64,000 bases of DNA from Streptomyces mutomycini (GTDB lineage Bacteria; Actinomycetota; Actinomycetes; Streptomycetales; Streptomycetaceae), in contig NZ_MAPV01000040.1 of the NCBI RefSeq assembly GCF_001700505.1, forward strand, positions 1-64,000. The letters are read 5' to 3'. The notes under the pieces are model-generated. The model was not told the DNA's origin and ran no database searches. It saw nothing but the letters and a program-made list of their open reading frames with translations. This document shows, piece after piece, positions 51,438 to 60,533 of the stretch (its first letter is position 1; the number at the start of each line of letters is the position of its first letter). The translations under genes and the position numbers were made by a program.

Positions 51438-51824
51438 TCACGCCGGCTGCAGCAGGTCCCACCGGTTGCCGTAGAGGTCCTCGAACACCGCGACGGAACC
51501 GTACGTCTCGTGCCGCGGCTCCTCCAGGAAGCGGACCCCGGCGGCCCGCATCCGCTCGTGGTCACCCGCGAAGTCCTCCGTGTGCAGGAAGAAGCCGACC
51601 CGGCCGCCCGTCTGTGCCCCGACGCTCGCCCGTTGGGCCCCGTTCCCGGCACGCGCCAGCAGCAGTCCGGCGCCGGTGGTGCCGCGCGGCCGCACGACCA
51701 CCCAGCGGGAGCCGTCCCCCCGGTCGGTGTCCTCCACCAGCTCGAACCCGAGGGCGCCGGTGTAGAAGGAGAGGGCTTCGTCGTAGTCGCGGACGACCAG
51801 CGTGACCAGGGCGATGTGGGACAT
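51438..51824 (-). CDS. VOC (glyoxalase/bleomycin-resistance) family protein
   Basis: A 128-aa protein with two beta-alpha-beta-beta-beta modules: VTLVVRDYDEALSFYTGALGF at the N-terminus and GVRFLEEPRHETYGSVAVFEDLYGNRW at the C-terminus, here cut for length. Metal-ligand candidates are Glu and His at the usual strand positions (FELVED, FFLHTED). The substrate is unknown. GAGGAT precedes ATG 51824. It is divergent from the kinase gene, and a small palindrome lies between them. Confidence 0.85.
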   Translation of the reverse strand: MSHIALVTLVVRDYDEALSFYTGALGFELVEDTDRGDGSRWVVVRPRGTTGAGLLLARAGNGAQRASVGAQTGGRVGFFLHTEDFAGDHERMRAAGVRFLEEPRHETYGSVAVFEDLYGNRWDLLQPA

Positions 51825-51857
51825 GGGAATCCTCGTGCTCGATGTACGGACAGTGCG

Positions 51858-51870
51858 TACGTTATACGTA
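51858..51870. promoter_or_regulatory. Palindrome between the VOC and kinase genes
   Basis: TACGT and ACGTA flank TAT, in an AT-richer patch between two divergent genes. GTAC occurs again at both ends of 51844-51860. The site could serve a shared regulator, but arms of five bases may be chance. Confidence 0.25.
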
Positions 51871-51911
51871 ACACCGACGCGTGGCCGGCACCTCCGGGGA
51901 GAATGCGCGTC

Positions 51912-52538
51912 ATGGACACGAGCGACCTCGCCGCGCTGACGGAGCGCGCCCGCAGCCTCGCCGCCCAGGGCGACCGCCGCATCCTCGGTATCGCGGAAGC
52001 CCCCGGCGCCGGGAAGTCGACGCTGGCCGCCGGGCTCGTCGAAGCCCTCGAGGGACGCGCGGTGCTCGTCCCGATGGACGGCTTCCACCTCGCCGGGGCG
52101 GAGCTGGAACGCCTCGGCCGGGCGGAGCGCAAGGGCGCGCCCGACACCTTCGACGCCGCCGGATACGCGGCCCTGCTCAGGCGGCTGCGCCGGCCCGAAG
52201 GCCCCGGCCCGGTGTACGCGCCCGCCTTCGACCGGGCGCTGGAGGAGCCGGTCGCCGGTTCGTTGTGCGTCCCCGTGGACATCCCGCTCGTCGTGACCGA
52301 GGGCAACTACCTGCTGCTGGACGACGGGCCCTGGGCGCCGGTGCGCGGCCTGCTGGACGAGGTGTGGTTCCTGGACGCCGACCCCGGACTGCGGGTGAGC
52401 AGGCTGGTGGACCGGCACGTGCGGTTCGGCAAGTCCCGCCCGTATGCAGAGCGCTGGGTCGCCGGGTCCGACGAGCGCAACGCCCGGCTGGTCGACCGGC
52501 ACCGCGACCGCGCCGACCTCGTCGTACGGCTCGGCTGA
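51912..52538 (+). CDS. Nucleoside/nucleotide kinase family P-loop protein
   Basis: A 208-aa kinase of the uridine kinase/pantothenate kinase fold: P-loop EAPGAGKST (29-37), PMDGFHLAGAELERLGRAERKGAPDTFD (the Asp-Gly-Phe-His and Lys-Gly-Ala-Pro-x-Thr-Phe-Asp signatures, cut here), VTEGNYLLLDDGPW (about 119) and the lid Arg/Lys motif RHVRFGKSRPYAERWVAGSD, as in the YggC/FrcK-like group that often phosphorylates sugars or nucleosides. ATG 51912 is chosen because GGGGAG lies 10 bases upstream; ATG 51903 is too close to it. Confidence 0.87.
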   Translation: MDTSDLAALTERARSLAAQGDRRILGIAEAPGAGKSTLAAGLVEALEGRAVLVPMDGFHLAGAELERLGRAERKGAPDTFDAAGYAALLRRLRRPEGPGPVYAPAFDRALEEPVAGSLCVPVDIPLVVTEGNYLLLDDGPWAPVRGLLDEVWFLDADPGLRVSRLVDRHVRFGKSRPYAERWVAGSDERNARLVDRHRDRADLVVRLG

Positions 52539-52631
52539 GCCGGTCGCGGCACGCGTGGAAGCACGCTGGTGCCCGCCCCGGCGGCCGGGCAGGATGCTGT
52601 GTGCCGCGTCGCGTCCAGCCAGGAGGTACCC

Positions 52632-53762
52632 ATGCCCAGCACCGACCACCCCGCGCCCTTCACCGCCGACGACTACCGGGCCAGGATGACCCGCGCCGCC
52701 GAGTCCGCCGACGCCGCGGGTCTGGCCGGCGTACTCGTGGCACCGGGCCCGGACATGGTCCACCTCACCGGCTACCGGCCGACCGCCGACACCGAGCGCC
52801 TCACCCTGCTCGTACTCAGGGCGGGGCACGACCCGGTCCTCGTAGTCCCGGCCCTGGAGGCGGCGGACGCGGAACGGGCGGCAGGTTCCCCCGCCCTGAC
52901 GCTGCGGGACTGGACCGACGCCGCGAACCCCTACACCCTGACCGCCGGACTGCTCGACGCCAAGGGCCGTTTCGGCATCAGTGACAACGCCTGGGCGCTG
53001 CATCTGCTGGCCCTGCACAAGCTCCTCCCCGACACTTCATACGCCTCGCTCACCGATGCCCTGCCGATGCTGCGCGCGGTCAAGGACGCGGCCGAGCTGG
53101 AGCGGCTCGCCGCGGCGGGGGCCGCGGCCGACGCCACGTACGAGCGGATCCTGAAGGTCCGCTTCTCCGGCCGGCGGGAGAGCGACGTGGCCGCCGACCT
53201 GGCGACGCTCCTCATGGAGCACGGGCACTCGCAGGTCGACTTCACCGTGGTCGGATCGGGCCCGAACGGCGCCAACCCGCACCACGAGGCGGGAGAGCGC
53301 ACCATCGAGCAGGGCGACATGGTCGTCCTGGACTTCGGCGGGCTGAAGCACGGCTACGGCTCCGACACCTCCCGCACGGTCCACGTCGGTGAACCCACCG
53401 CCGAGGAGCAGCGGGTCCACGACGTCGTACGGGAGGCGCAGGAGGCCGGCTGCAACGCCGTGCGGCCGGGGGCGGCCTGCCAGGACGTCGACCGGGCGGC
53501 CCGTGCGGTCATCACCGAATTCGGTTACGGCGAACGGTTCATCCACCGCACGGGCCACGGCATCGGCGTCACCACCCACGAGCCGCCGTACATGATCGAG
53601 GGCGAGGAGCAGCCGCTCGTACCCGGGATGTGCTTCTCCGTGGAGCCGGGCATCTACCTCCCCGGCCGCTTCGGTGTCCGCATCGAGGACATCGTGACGG
53701 TCACGGAGACCGGGGGCAGGCGGCTGAACACCACCGCGCGCGAGATGGCGGTCGTCGAGTAG
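52632..53762 (+). CDS. M24 metallopeptidase (Xaa-Pro aminopeptidase/dipeptidase type)
   Basis: A 376-aa pita-bread peptidase with an N-terminal creatinase-like domain (residues 1-140) and a catalytic M24 domain. Dinuclear metal ligands are the Asp of VVLDFGG, the Asp of GSDTSRTV, the His of HRTGHGIGVTTHE, the Glu of FSVEPGIYLPG and the Glu of VRIEDIVTV. It removes N-terminal residues before proline or cleaves X-Pro dipeptides. AGGAGG lies 5 bases before ATG 52632. There is no signal peptide. It follows the kinase by 93 bases. Confidence 0.9.
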   Translation: MPSTDHPAPFTADDYRARMTRAAESADAAGLAGVLVAPGPDMVHLTGYRPTADTERLTLLVLRAGHDPVLVVPALEAADAERAAGSPALTLRDWTDAANPYTLTAGLLDAKGRFGISDNAWALHLLALHKLLPDTSYASLTDALPMLRAVKDAAELERLAAAGAAADATYERILKVRFSGRRESDVAADLATLLMEHGHSQVDFTVVGSGPNGANPHHEAGERTIEQGDMVVLDFGGLKHGYGSDTSRTVHVGEPTAEEQRVHDVVREAQEAGCNAVRPGAACQDVDRAARAVITEFGYGERFIHRTGHGIGVTTHEPPYMIEGEEQPLVPGMCFSVEPGIYLPGRFGVRIEDIVTVTETGGRRLNTTAREMAVVE

Positions 53763-53840
53763 GCCCGCCGAAGAGGAGGGCCTCTGCCGGACCGGGCGCC
53801 CGCCGGTCGCAACCCGCGCTGAGCGCGGTGCTCGCGGCAC

Positions 53841-55601
53841 TCACTCGTCGGCCAGCACCACGCACGACTCCGGGGGCAGGTGCAGCAGCCCGTCCGCACC
53901 CGGGGCCCCGGCCGGTTCCCAGGCGGCCAGCACCCTGCCCCCGCCGGCCCGGTGCCGGCCGGCGCCCAGCGGGATGGCCGCGGGCTTCCCCGAGAGGTTG
54001 ACCGCGATCCGCAGGTCACCCCTGCGGTAGGCGATCCAGCGGGCCTCCTCGTCGTACGCCGTCCGCACCGACGCCAGGTCCGGATCGGAGAGGTCCGGCA
54101 GGGTGCGGCGCAGGGCGATCAGCTCGCGGTACCAGGCGTACAGCCGGGTGTGCGGCTCACGCTCCGGTTCGCTCCAGTCGAGGCAGGAGCGGGCCCTGGT
54201 GGCCGGGTCCTGCGGATCGGGGATGTCCTCCTCGGCCCAGCCGTGCGCCGCGAACTCCCGCCGCCTGCCGTCGCGTACGGCGCGGGCGAGATCCGGATCG
54301 GTGTGGTCGGTGAAGAACTGCCAGGGGGTGCGGGCGCCCCACTCCTCGCCCATGAAGAGCATCGGGGTGAACGGCCCGGTCAGCACGAGCGCCGCCGCAC
54401 ACGCCTGGAGCCCCGGGGAGAGCCCGGCGGCGAGCCGGTCACCGAGGGCACGGTTGCCGACCTGGTCGTGGGTCTGGGCGTAGCCGACGAAACGGTGGGC
54501 GGGCGTCCGGGCCGCGTCGACGGGGCGGCCGTGCGCGCGGCCCCGGAAGCTGGAGTACGTACCGTCGTGGAAGAACGCCTTCGTCACGGTCTTGGCGAGG
54601 GCGGCCAGCGGGGCGGTCGCGAAGTCGGCGTAGTAGCCCTGGGACTCGCCGGTGAGCGCGGTGTGCAGGGCGTGGTGGAAGTCGTCGTTCCACTGGGCGT
54701 GCAGCCCGATGCCGCCCTCCGTGCGCGGAGTCGTCGTACGAGGGTCGCAGAGGTCGGACTCCGCGATCAGCCCGAGCGGCCGGCCGAGCTCCGAGGCGAG
54801 GGCGTCGACGGACGTGGAGAGCTCCTCCAGGAAGGTGAGCGCCCTGCCGTCGGCCAGTGCGTGGACGGCGTCCAGGCGCAGGCCGTCCAGGCGGTAGTCC
54901 CGCAGCCAGGCGAGTGCGCTGCCCAGCAGGTAGGCGCGCACCTCGTCCGACCCCGGGGCGTCGAGATTGACCGCCGAACCCCAGGGGGTGTGGTGGGTGT
55001 CCGTGAAGTACGGGCCGAAGGCCGGGAGGTGGTTGCCCGAGGGGCCCAGGTGGTTGTGGACCACGTCCAGGACGACCGCGAGACCCAGACCGTGGGCCGT
55101 GTCGACAAAGCGCTTCAGTCCCTCCGGGCCGCCGTAGGGCTCGTGCACCGCCCAGAGGGACACCCCCTCGTAACCCCATCCGTGCGCGCCCGGAAACGGA
55201 CAGACGGGCATCAGCTCCACATGGGTGATGCCGAGGTCCACGAGCTGGCCGAGCCGCTCGGCCGCGGCGTCGAAGGTGCCCGCTCCGGTGAACGTGCCGA
55301 CGTGCAGCTCGTACAGGACCGCGCCGGGCAGCCCGCGGCCGGCCCACGTGGTGCGCCATGCGTACGCGTCATGGTCGACGACCGCGCTCTCGCCGTCGGG
55401 CCCGTCCGGCTGGCGGCGGGAGCGCGGGTCGGGCAGCACGGGCCCCTCGTCCAGCGAGAAGCCGTAACGGTCACCGTCCGCCGCCTCGGCCTCCGCCGTC
55501 CACCAGCCCGCACGCAGCGGGTCGTGGTCCATCGGCAGGCGGCCGCCCGCCGTGCACAGCACGGCCGACCCGGCCTCGGGGGCCCACACCTCGAACTGCA
55601 T
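53841..55601 (-). CDS. treZ: Malto-oligosyltrehalose trehalohydrolase
   Basis: A 586-aa GH13 enzyme that releases trehalose from maltooligosyltrehalose made by TreY. An N-terminal beta domain (FEVWAPEAGSAVLC) precedes the barrel: VVLDVVHNHLGP (region I), DGLRLDAVHAL (nucleophile Asp), LIAESDLCDPR (acid/base Glu) and YAQTHDQVGNRALGDRL (stabilising Asp), ending with a C-terminal beta domain. ATG 55601 follows GAGGAG; the longer frame upstream has no such site. It is divergent from the GH1 gene and lies 2.4 kb from treY, so the pathway genes are split. Confidence 0.93.
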   Translation of the reverse strand: MQFEVWAPEAGSAVLCTAGGRLPMDHDPLRAGWWTAEAEAADGDRYGFSLDEGPVLPDPRSRRQPDGPDGESAVVDHDAYAWRTTWAGRGLPGAVLYELHVGTFTGAGTFDAAAERLGQLVDLGITHVELMPVCPFPGAHGWGYEGVSLWAVHEPYGGPEGLKRFVDTAHGLGLAVVLDVVHNHLGPSGNHLPAFGPYFTDTHHTPWGSAVNLDAPGSDEVRAYLLGSALAWLRDYRLDGLRLDAVHALADGRALTFLEELSTSVDALASELGRPLGLIAESDLCDPRTTTPRTEGGIGLHAQWNDDFHHALHTALTGESQGYYADFATAPLAALAKTVTKAFFHDGTYSSFRGRAHGRPVDAARTPAHRFVGYAQTHDQVGNRALGDRLAAGLSPGLQACAAALVLTGPFTPMLFMGEEWGARTPWQFFTDHTDPDLARAVRDGRRREFAAHGWAEEDIPDPQDPATRARSCLDWSEPEREPHTRLYAWYRELIALRRTLPDLSDPDLASVRTAYDEEARWIAYRRGDLRIAVNLSGKPAAIPLGAGRHRAGGGRVLAAWEPAGAPGADGLLHLPPESCVVLADE

Positions 55602-55801
55602 CCACCACTCCTCGTCCGTGCACCCGGTGCCTCGCCGGAGGCCCCATGATCGACGGAATTCTCGACGCCGGCCCCGGGACACTGGAGCGAGCCCGTAACT
55701 GGCCGTTAGGGTCTGGTCCTGATCATTGCCCTACCGGGTTCTGCTCATTCGCTAGCCCGGGCAGTAATACGAGGTCCCTCCCACGGCTGCTGGAGGCCGA
55801 G

Positions 55802-57196
55802 ATGACCGTGCCGAGCTTCCCACCCGGTTTCCTGTGGGGCGCCTCCGCTTCCGCTTTCCAGACGGAGGGGGCCTACGACACCGACGGCAAGGGGCCCTCC
55901 GGCTGGGACGCCTTCGCCGCCCAGCCCGGCCGGATCAAGGACGGCACCGACACCACCCGAGGCACCGGCTTCCACGAGCACTACCGCGAGGACGTCGCCC
56001 TGCTCGCCGGACTCGGCGCGGACGCCTTCCGCTTCTCCATCAGCTGGCCCCGGGTCGTGCCCGGCGGCAGCGGCTCGCTCAACCCCGCCGGACTCGACTT
56101 CTACGACCGGCTCGTCGACGAACTCTGCGCCCACGGCATCACCCCCGCCCCGACTCTCTACCACTGGGACACCCCGCTCCCGCTGGACGAGGCGGGCGGC
56201 TGGCTCAACCGGGACACCGCCTACCGCTTCGCCGAGTACGCGGGAATCGTCGCCGAACGCCTCGCCGACCGGGTCCCCATGTGGATCACCATCAACGAAC
56301 CGGCCGAGGTGACGCTGCTCGGCTACGCGCTGGGCGAGCACGCCCCCGGCCGCACACTCCTCTTCGACGCGCTGCCGGCGGCCCACCACCAACTGCTCGC
56401 GCACGGGCTGGCCGTACGGGCGCTGCGCGCCGCCGGCGCCGGGAACATCGGCATCGCGCTCTCGCACACCCCCGTCTGGACGGCCGGGGACACCGACGAG
56501 GACCGTACGGGAGCGGAGCTCTACGACACCCTGACCAACTGGCTGTTCGCCGACCCGGTCCTCACCGGCCGCTACCCCGGCGAAGGCTTCGACGCCCTGA
56601 TGCCGGGACCGGTCGAGGACGATCTCAAGGTCATCTCCGCACCCCTGGACTGGTACGGCGTCAACTACTACAACCCCACCCTGGTGGGCGCGCCGAGGCC
56701 AGGGGCGCTCGACTCCTTCTCGGGCTACCCGATGCCCGCCGGGCTCCCCTTCGGCATCCGCGAGATCGAGGGGTACGACACCACCGACTTCGGCTGGCCC
56801 GTCGTCCCCCAGGGGCTGGCCGACACACTCGGCCGGCTGCGGGACCGCTTCGGTGACCGGCTGCCGCCCGTCTACATCACGGAGAACGGCTGCGCGGTCG
56901 ACGAGCCCGTCGCCGACGGACGCCGCATCGCCTTCCTGGAAGGGCATCTGGAAGCACTGCGTACGGCCATCGACGCGGGCGTCGACGTGCGCGGCTACTT
57001 CACCTGGTCGCTGACCGACAACGTCGAGTGGACCGAGGGCGCGAGCAAGCGGTTCGGCCTGGTCCACATCGACTACGAGACCCTGCGCAGGACCCCCAAG
57101 GAGTCCTATGCCTGGTACCGCGACGTGATCCGCGCGCAGCGCACGGGCGGCACCCCCGGTCCGGCGCTCACACCGGGTGAACGCGCTCCCGGATGA
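55802..57196 (+). CDS. GH1 beta-glucosidase
   Basis: A 464-aa family-1 glycosidase: FLWGASASAFQTEGAY (N-terminal signature, 10-25), acid/base Glu166 in TINEP, nucleophile Glu361 in YITENGC, and VRGYFTWSLTDNVEW near the C-terminus. It has no signal peptide and would hydrolyse beta-glucosides such as cellobiose taken into the cell. GGAGG precedes ATG 55802 and sets the start; the frame further upstream overlaps treZ. It is inserted between treZ and glgX-treY and no binding-protein genes accompany it here. Confidence 0.93.
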   Translation: MTVPSFPPGFLWGASASAFQTEGAYDTDGKGPSGWDAFAAQPGRIKDGTDTTRGTGFHEHYREDVALLAGLGADAFRFSISWPRVVPGGSGSLNPAGLDFYDRLVDELCAHGITPAPTLYHWDTPLPLDEAGGWLNRDTAYRFAEYAGIVAERLADRVPMWITINEPAEVTLLGYALGEHAPGRTLLFDALPAAHHQLLAHGLAVRALRAAGAGNIGIALSHTPVWTAGDTDEDRTGAELYDTLTNWLFADPVLTGRYPGEGFDALMPGPVEDDLKVISAPLDWYGVNYYNPTLVGAPRPGALDSFSGYPMPAGLPFGIREIEGYDTTDFGWPVVPQGLADTLGRLRDRFGDRLPPVYITENGCAVDEPVADGRRIAFLEGHLEALRTAIDAGVDVRGYFTWSLTDNVEWTEGASKRFGLVHIDYETLRRTPKESYAWYRDVIRAQRTGGTPGPALTPGERAPG

Positions 57197-57394
57197 CGCG
57201 GTGGCAGGTCCGGGCGAACGCGGCGGCCACCGGGAGCCGACCCCGGCCCGTCGGGCCCGCGACGGACCGCCGGACCGGGCGCCGGACCGGCGGTCACGGC
57301 GCGGGCAGCCGGTGAAACAGCGGCCTCCCGGCGGGCGGCGGGCCGTATCCGTCCGCTGCCACGCAGGTCAGGTAGGCCGGAAACGGGCATCGTC

Positions 57395-57424
57395 TGGACA
57401 CCTCGGGCCTGTCGGCCCGACAAT
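57395..57424 (+). promoter_or_regulatory. Promoter of the DUF1707-FHA gene, leaderless
   Basis: TGGACA (57395-57400) and GACAAT (57419-57424), 18 bases apart; the predicted start is the G of the GTG at 57432. Confidence 0.5.
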
Positions 57425-57431
57425 CGGTACC

Positions 57432-57998
57432 GTGACGTCCTCCTTCGAGCCCTACACGTATCCCGCGCGGCTGTCGGACGCCCAGCGCGACCGTGTTCTC
57501 GATGTGCTCAGAGACGGCGCCGCGCAGGGGAAGCTCTCCCACGACACCTTCCTGCGGCGCATGGAACTGGTCCTGACGGCCCGGCGGCCCGAAGAGCTGG
57601 CGGCGCTCACCTCCGATCTGGACTCCGGCGGTCGCTGGTCCCGCGGTCTGTTCCGCGCCGTGGGCGGCGTCTCCGCCTTTCCGGCCCGGGTCCGCAGGGC
57701 GTGGCAGTCCGAGCGGCTGCCCAGACTGCTCCTGCCGGTGCCCGGCCCCCACCCGCTGCGTATCGGCCGTGATCCCGGCAACGGACTCCGGCTCAGCCAC
57801 GAGACGGTGTCACGGCTGCACGCCGAACTGACCGCGCACGGCAGCCGGTGGATCCTGCGCGACCTGGGCTCGACGAACGGCACGTGCGTCAACGGACAGC
57901 GGGTCGTCGGGTCCGTCGTGGTGAGCGACGGCGACCAGGTGAGCTTCGGCCGGATGACGTTCCGGCTCAGCGCTTCGCCGCCCGTGCCCCCGGCCTGA
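57432..57998 (+). CDS. DUF1707-FHA domain protein
   Basis: A 188-aa protein. Residues 8-60 are the SHOCT-like DUF1707 domain (RLSDAQRDRVLDVLRDGAAQGKLS, DTFLRRMELVLTARRPEEL). Residues 97-175 are an FHA domain with the phosphothreonine-binding RIGRDPGNGLRL, SRLHAEL and LGSTNGTCVNGQ motifs. Such proteins read Ser/Thr-kinase signals in actinobacteria. There is no membrane segment. GTG 57432 is chosen because a promoter ends seven bases before it; there is no ribosome site, so the transcript is likely leaderless. It converges with treY. Confidence 0.88.
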   Translation: MTSSFEPYTYPARLSDAQRDRVLDVLRDGAAQGKLSHDTFLRRMELVLTARRPEELAALTSDLDSGGRWSRGLFRAVGGVSAFPARVRRAWQSERLPRLLLPVPGPHPLRIGRDPGNGLRLSHETVSRLHAELTAHGSRWILRDLGSTNGTCVNGQRVVGSVVVSDGDQVSFGRMTFRLSASPPVPPA

Positions 57999-58042
57999 AT
58001 CCCTCCCACGGACAGGAAGCCCCGCGGCCGTGCCCGGGATTC

Positions 58043-60436
58043 TCACTGCTGTCCCGGCGCCGCCCTGACGAGAAGCGCCACCGGCCGGTCCGCGAAGAGC
58101 CGCGCCACGGTGACCACAGGTCCCGTGAACTCCCCTCCGGGCGAGAGGAGATCGGTCCACGGGCCCTCGTCGGGCAGCGCCAGCTCCGTGTCGCGCCAGC
58201 CGCCCTCCTCGTCGAGCCGCAGCGACAGCCGGGTCACCGCGGTCACCACCTCACCGGACCGGCAGAAGGCCAGGCAGTGCGCGGCCGCGGGTCCCCGGGC
58301 CGCCAGCGGTGTGTAGACGCCCGACTCGCCGAAGAGCCCCGGGCGCTCACGGCGCAGACGCAGCGCGGTCGTGGTCAGCGCGGCCTTCTCGCTTTCGCCC
58401 CCGGAGGGTTTGGTGAACGGACGCCGGTTGTCCGGGTCGACCAGTGCGATGTACTCCCGCTCCGTGCCCTGGTACAGATCGGGCACGCCGGGCATCGTCA
58501 GGTGCACCAGGGCGGCACCGAGCACGTTGGCCCGTGCGAAGGGGGCGAGGGCGTCCGCGAACCTGGTCATCATCGACCGCGCCTCACCCGCGTCGCTGCC
58601 CGGGCCGGCCGCCACGAAGTCGGTCACCGCCCGCTCGTAGACCGGATCAGGCTCGGTCCAGCTGGTGAACAGGCCCGCCTCGCGCACGGACTTCAGCAGA
58701 GCAGGCTCCAGCCTGCCCGTCATCTCACCGGCGGGCAGGCCCGCGCAGCCGTACGCCGACTGCCAGGCCTGCCAGGCCAGCTGGGGATCGGGAGCCGGCA
58801 CGGGCGCGGACCTGGACAGCTGCGCCACCAGCGAGGACCACCGCTCCGGGCACTCGGACAGGACCGCGATCCGGGCCCGTACGTCTCCGCTGCGCTTGGT
58901 GTCGTGGGTGGTCAGCACCGTGCCGGTCGCCGGCCAGTCCCGAGCGATACGGGCGCAGAAGGCGTGGAACTCCTCCGGGCTCACCGCCGGCCGGCCGGGG
59001 TCGCCGCCCACCTCGGTCGCCGAGATCAGCGGGACGTACCGGTAGAACGCGGTGTCCTCCACCGACTTGGCGTGCAGCGCGGACGCCGTCTGTGCGAACC
59101 GGGCGCAGAACGCCGCGTGCTCCGGCCCGTCGCCGAGGCGGCCCAGCGCCAGATCCCGCACCACGTCGACTGCCTCCGCCTCCCGGGGGACCGAGAACAC
59201 GGCCTTGGCGTCCCGCACCGCCTCGGCCGGCAGCGTCGACTCCGCGATCTCCGTGAGCGGACCGCCCGCCGTCACGTACGGCCGGTAGACGGGAACCCGC
59301 ACCAGCAGCTCGCGCACCGCCGTGCGGAGGGCCCACGGTGCGTGGTCGTGCAGTGCGGTGTCCCCCGCGCACACCTCGAGGGCCAGGCGGGTCAGCCACT
59401 CCGTCTCGGCGGCCAGCTCATGGGTGACCACGCGGTACGCCGCACGCCGCACCGTCGCGGTCCAGTAGCCGCCGCGGTCCCCGGGCGGTCCCGCGAAGTC
59501 CCGGTAGCGGCCGAGCAGGTCCGCCGCGCCCATGGGGTCGGTGAACAGACCGTCGATCCGGTGGAGCGCGTCGTAACCGGTCGTCCCCGCCACGGCCCAC
59601 CCGGCCGGCAGGGACTCGGAACCGGTGAGGATCTTCTCCACCACCGTCCACCGGCCCCCGCTCCCGTCGCCGAGCCGCCCGAGATACGCGGCCGGGTCGG
59701 CCAGCCCGTCCGGATGGTCGATGCGCAGCCCGTCGACGACTCCGTCGCGGACCAGCTCCAGGATCTTGCCGTGGGTGGCGGCGAAGACCTCCGGGTGCTC
59801 CACCCGGACGCCGATCAGATCGGAGATGGTGAAGAACCGCCGGTAGTTCAGCTCGGTCCTGGCCAGCCGCCACCAGGCGAGCCGGTAGTGCTGGGCGGCC
59901 AGCAGCTCCGGCAGCGGAAGGTCCGCCGTCCCCTCGCGCAGGGGGAACTCCAGGTCGCCGTAGCGGAGCACGGGGGTCCCGTCGCCGCGGGTGCCCGGCT
60001 CGAAGCTGCCGCTCTCCTCGCCGACGCGCCCCGCCAGCACGGGCAGCAGCACCTTCCCGCCGCCCGCCGCCCAGTCGATGTCGAACCAGCGGGCGTACGG
60101 GGACTCCGGGCCCTCGCGCAGCACCTCCCACAGCGGCAGGTTGTGCCGGGGCGCGGCGGCCATGTGGTTCGGCACGATGTCCAGGATGATCCCGAGGCCG
60201 TGGGCGCGTGCCGCACCGGCCAGCTCCCGCAGGCCCTCCTCGCCCCCGAACTCGGCCCGCACGGTGCTGTGGTCGACGACGTCGTAGCCGTGCCCGGAAC
60301 CGGGTACGGCCTCAAGGACGGGGGACAGATGCAGATGGGAGACGCCGAGCCCGGCGAGATACGGCACGGCGTCGGCGGCGGCGGCGAACGGGAAGTCCGG
60401 TTGGAGCTGGAGCCGGTACGTGGCGGTGGGCGTCAT
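58043..60436 (-). CDS. treY: Malto-oligosyltrehalose synthase
   Basis: A 797-aa GH13 enzyme that turns the reducing-end alpha-1,4 bond of maltodextrin into an alpha,alpha-1,1 bond. Motifs are TATYRLQLQPDFPF at the N-terminus, GIILDIVPNHMA (region I), DGLRIDHPDGL (nucleophile Asp), TVVEKIL (Glu) and TTHDTKRSGDVRARI (region IV), where the family usually has Ser-Glu-Asp after Arg. It acts after GlgX, whose gene lies 97 bases upstream on the same strand, and before TreZ. Length is normal for the family. Confidence 0.93.
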   Translation of the reverse strand: MTPTATYRLQLQPDFPFAAAADAVPYLAGLGVSHLHLSPVLEAVPGSGHGYDVVDHSTVRAEFGGEEGLRELAGAARAHGLGIILDIVPNHMAAAPRHNLPLWEVLREGPESPYARWFDIDWAAGGGKVLLPVLAGRVGEESGSFEPGTRGDGTPVLRYGDLEFPLREGTADLPLPELLAAQHYRLAWWRLARTELNYRRFFTISDLIGVRVEHPEVFAATHGKILELVRDGVVDGLRIDHPDGLADPAAYLGRLGDGSGGRWTVVEKILTGSESLPAGWAVAGTTGYDALHRIDGLFTDPMGAADLLGRYRDFAGPPGDRGGYWTATVRRAAYRVVTHELAAETEWLTRLALEVCAGDTALHDHAPWALRTAVRELLVRVPVYRPYVTAGGPLTEIAESTLPAEAVRDAKAVFSVPREAEAVDVVRDLALGRLGDGPEHAAFCARFAQTASALHAKSVEDTAFYRYVPLISATEVGGDPGRPAVSPEEFHAFCARIARDWPATGTVLTTHDTKRSGDVRARIAVLSECPERWSSLVAQLSRSAPVPAPDPQLAWQAWQSAYGCAGLPAGEMTGRLEPALLKSVREAGLFTSWTEPDPVYERAVTDFVAAGPGSDAGEARSMMTRFADALAPFARANVLGAALVHLTMPGVPDLYQGTEREYIALVDPDNRRPFTKPSGGESEKAALTTTALRLRRERPGLFGESGVYTPLAARGPAAAHCLAFCRSGEVVTAVTRLSLRLDEEGGWRDTELALPDEGPWTDLLSPGGEFTGPVVTVARLFADRPVALLVRAAPGQQ

Positions 60437-60485
60437 GGACTCGTACGTACCCAGCCCGGCGCCGCTCTCCCACCTTCCGGGCCAC

Positions 60486-60520
60486 CGGGCACCGACCGGG
60501 TGGCGCCCGCCCGGTGCCCG
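60486..60520 (-). other. Hairpin between glgX and treY
   Basis: Arms CGGGCACCG and CGGTGCCCG with a 17-base loop, in the 97-base gap inside the glgX-treY transcript. It may stop part of the transcription or stabilise the glgX message. Confidence 0.5.
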
Positions 60521-60533
60521 TCACCCCTTCGGC

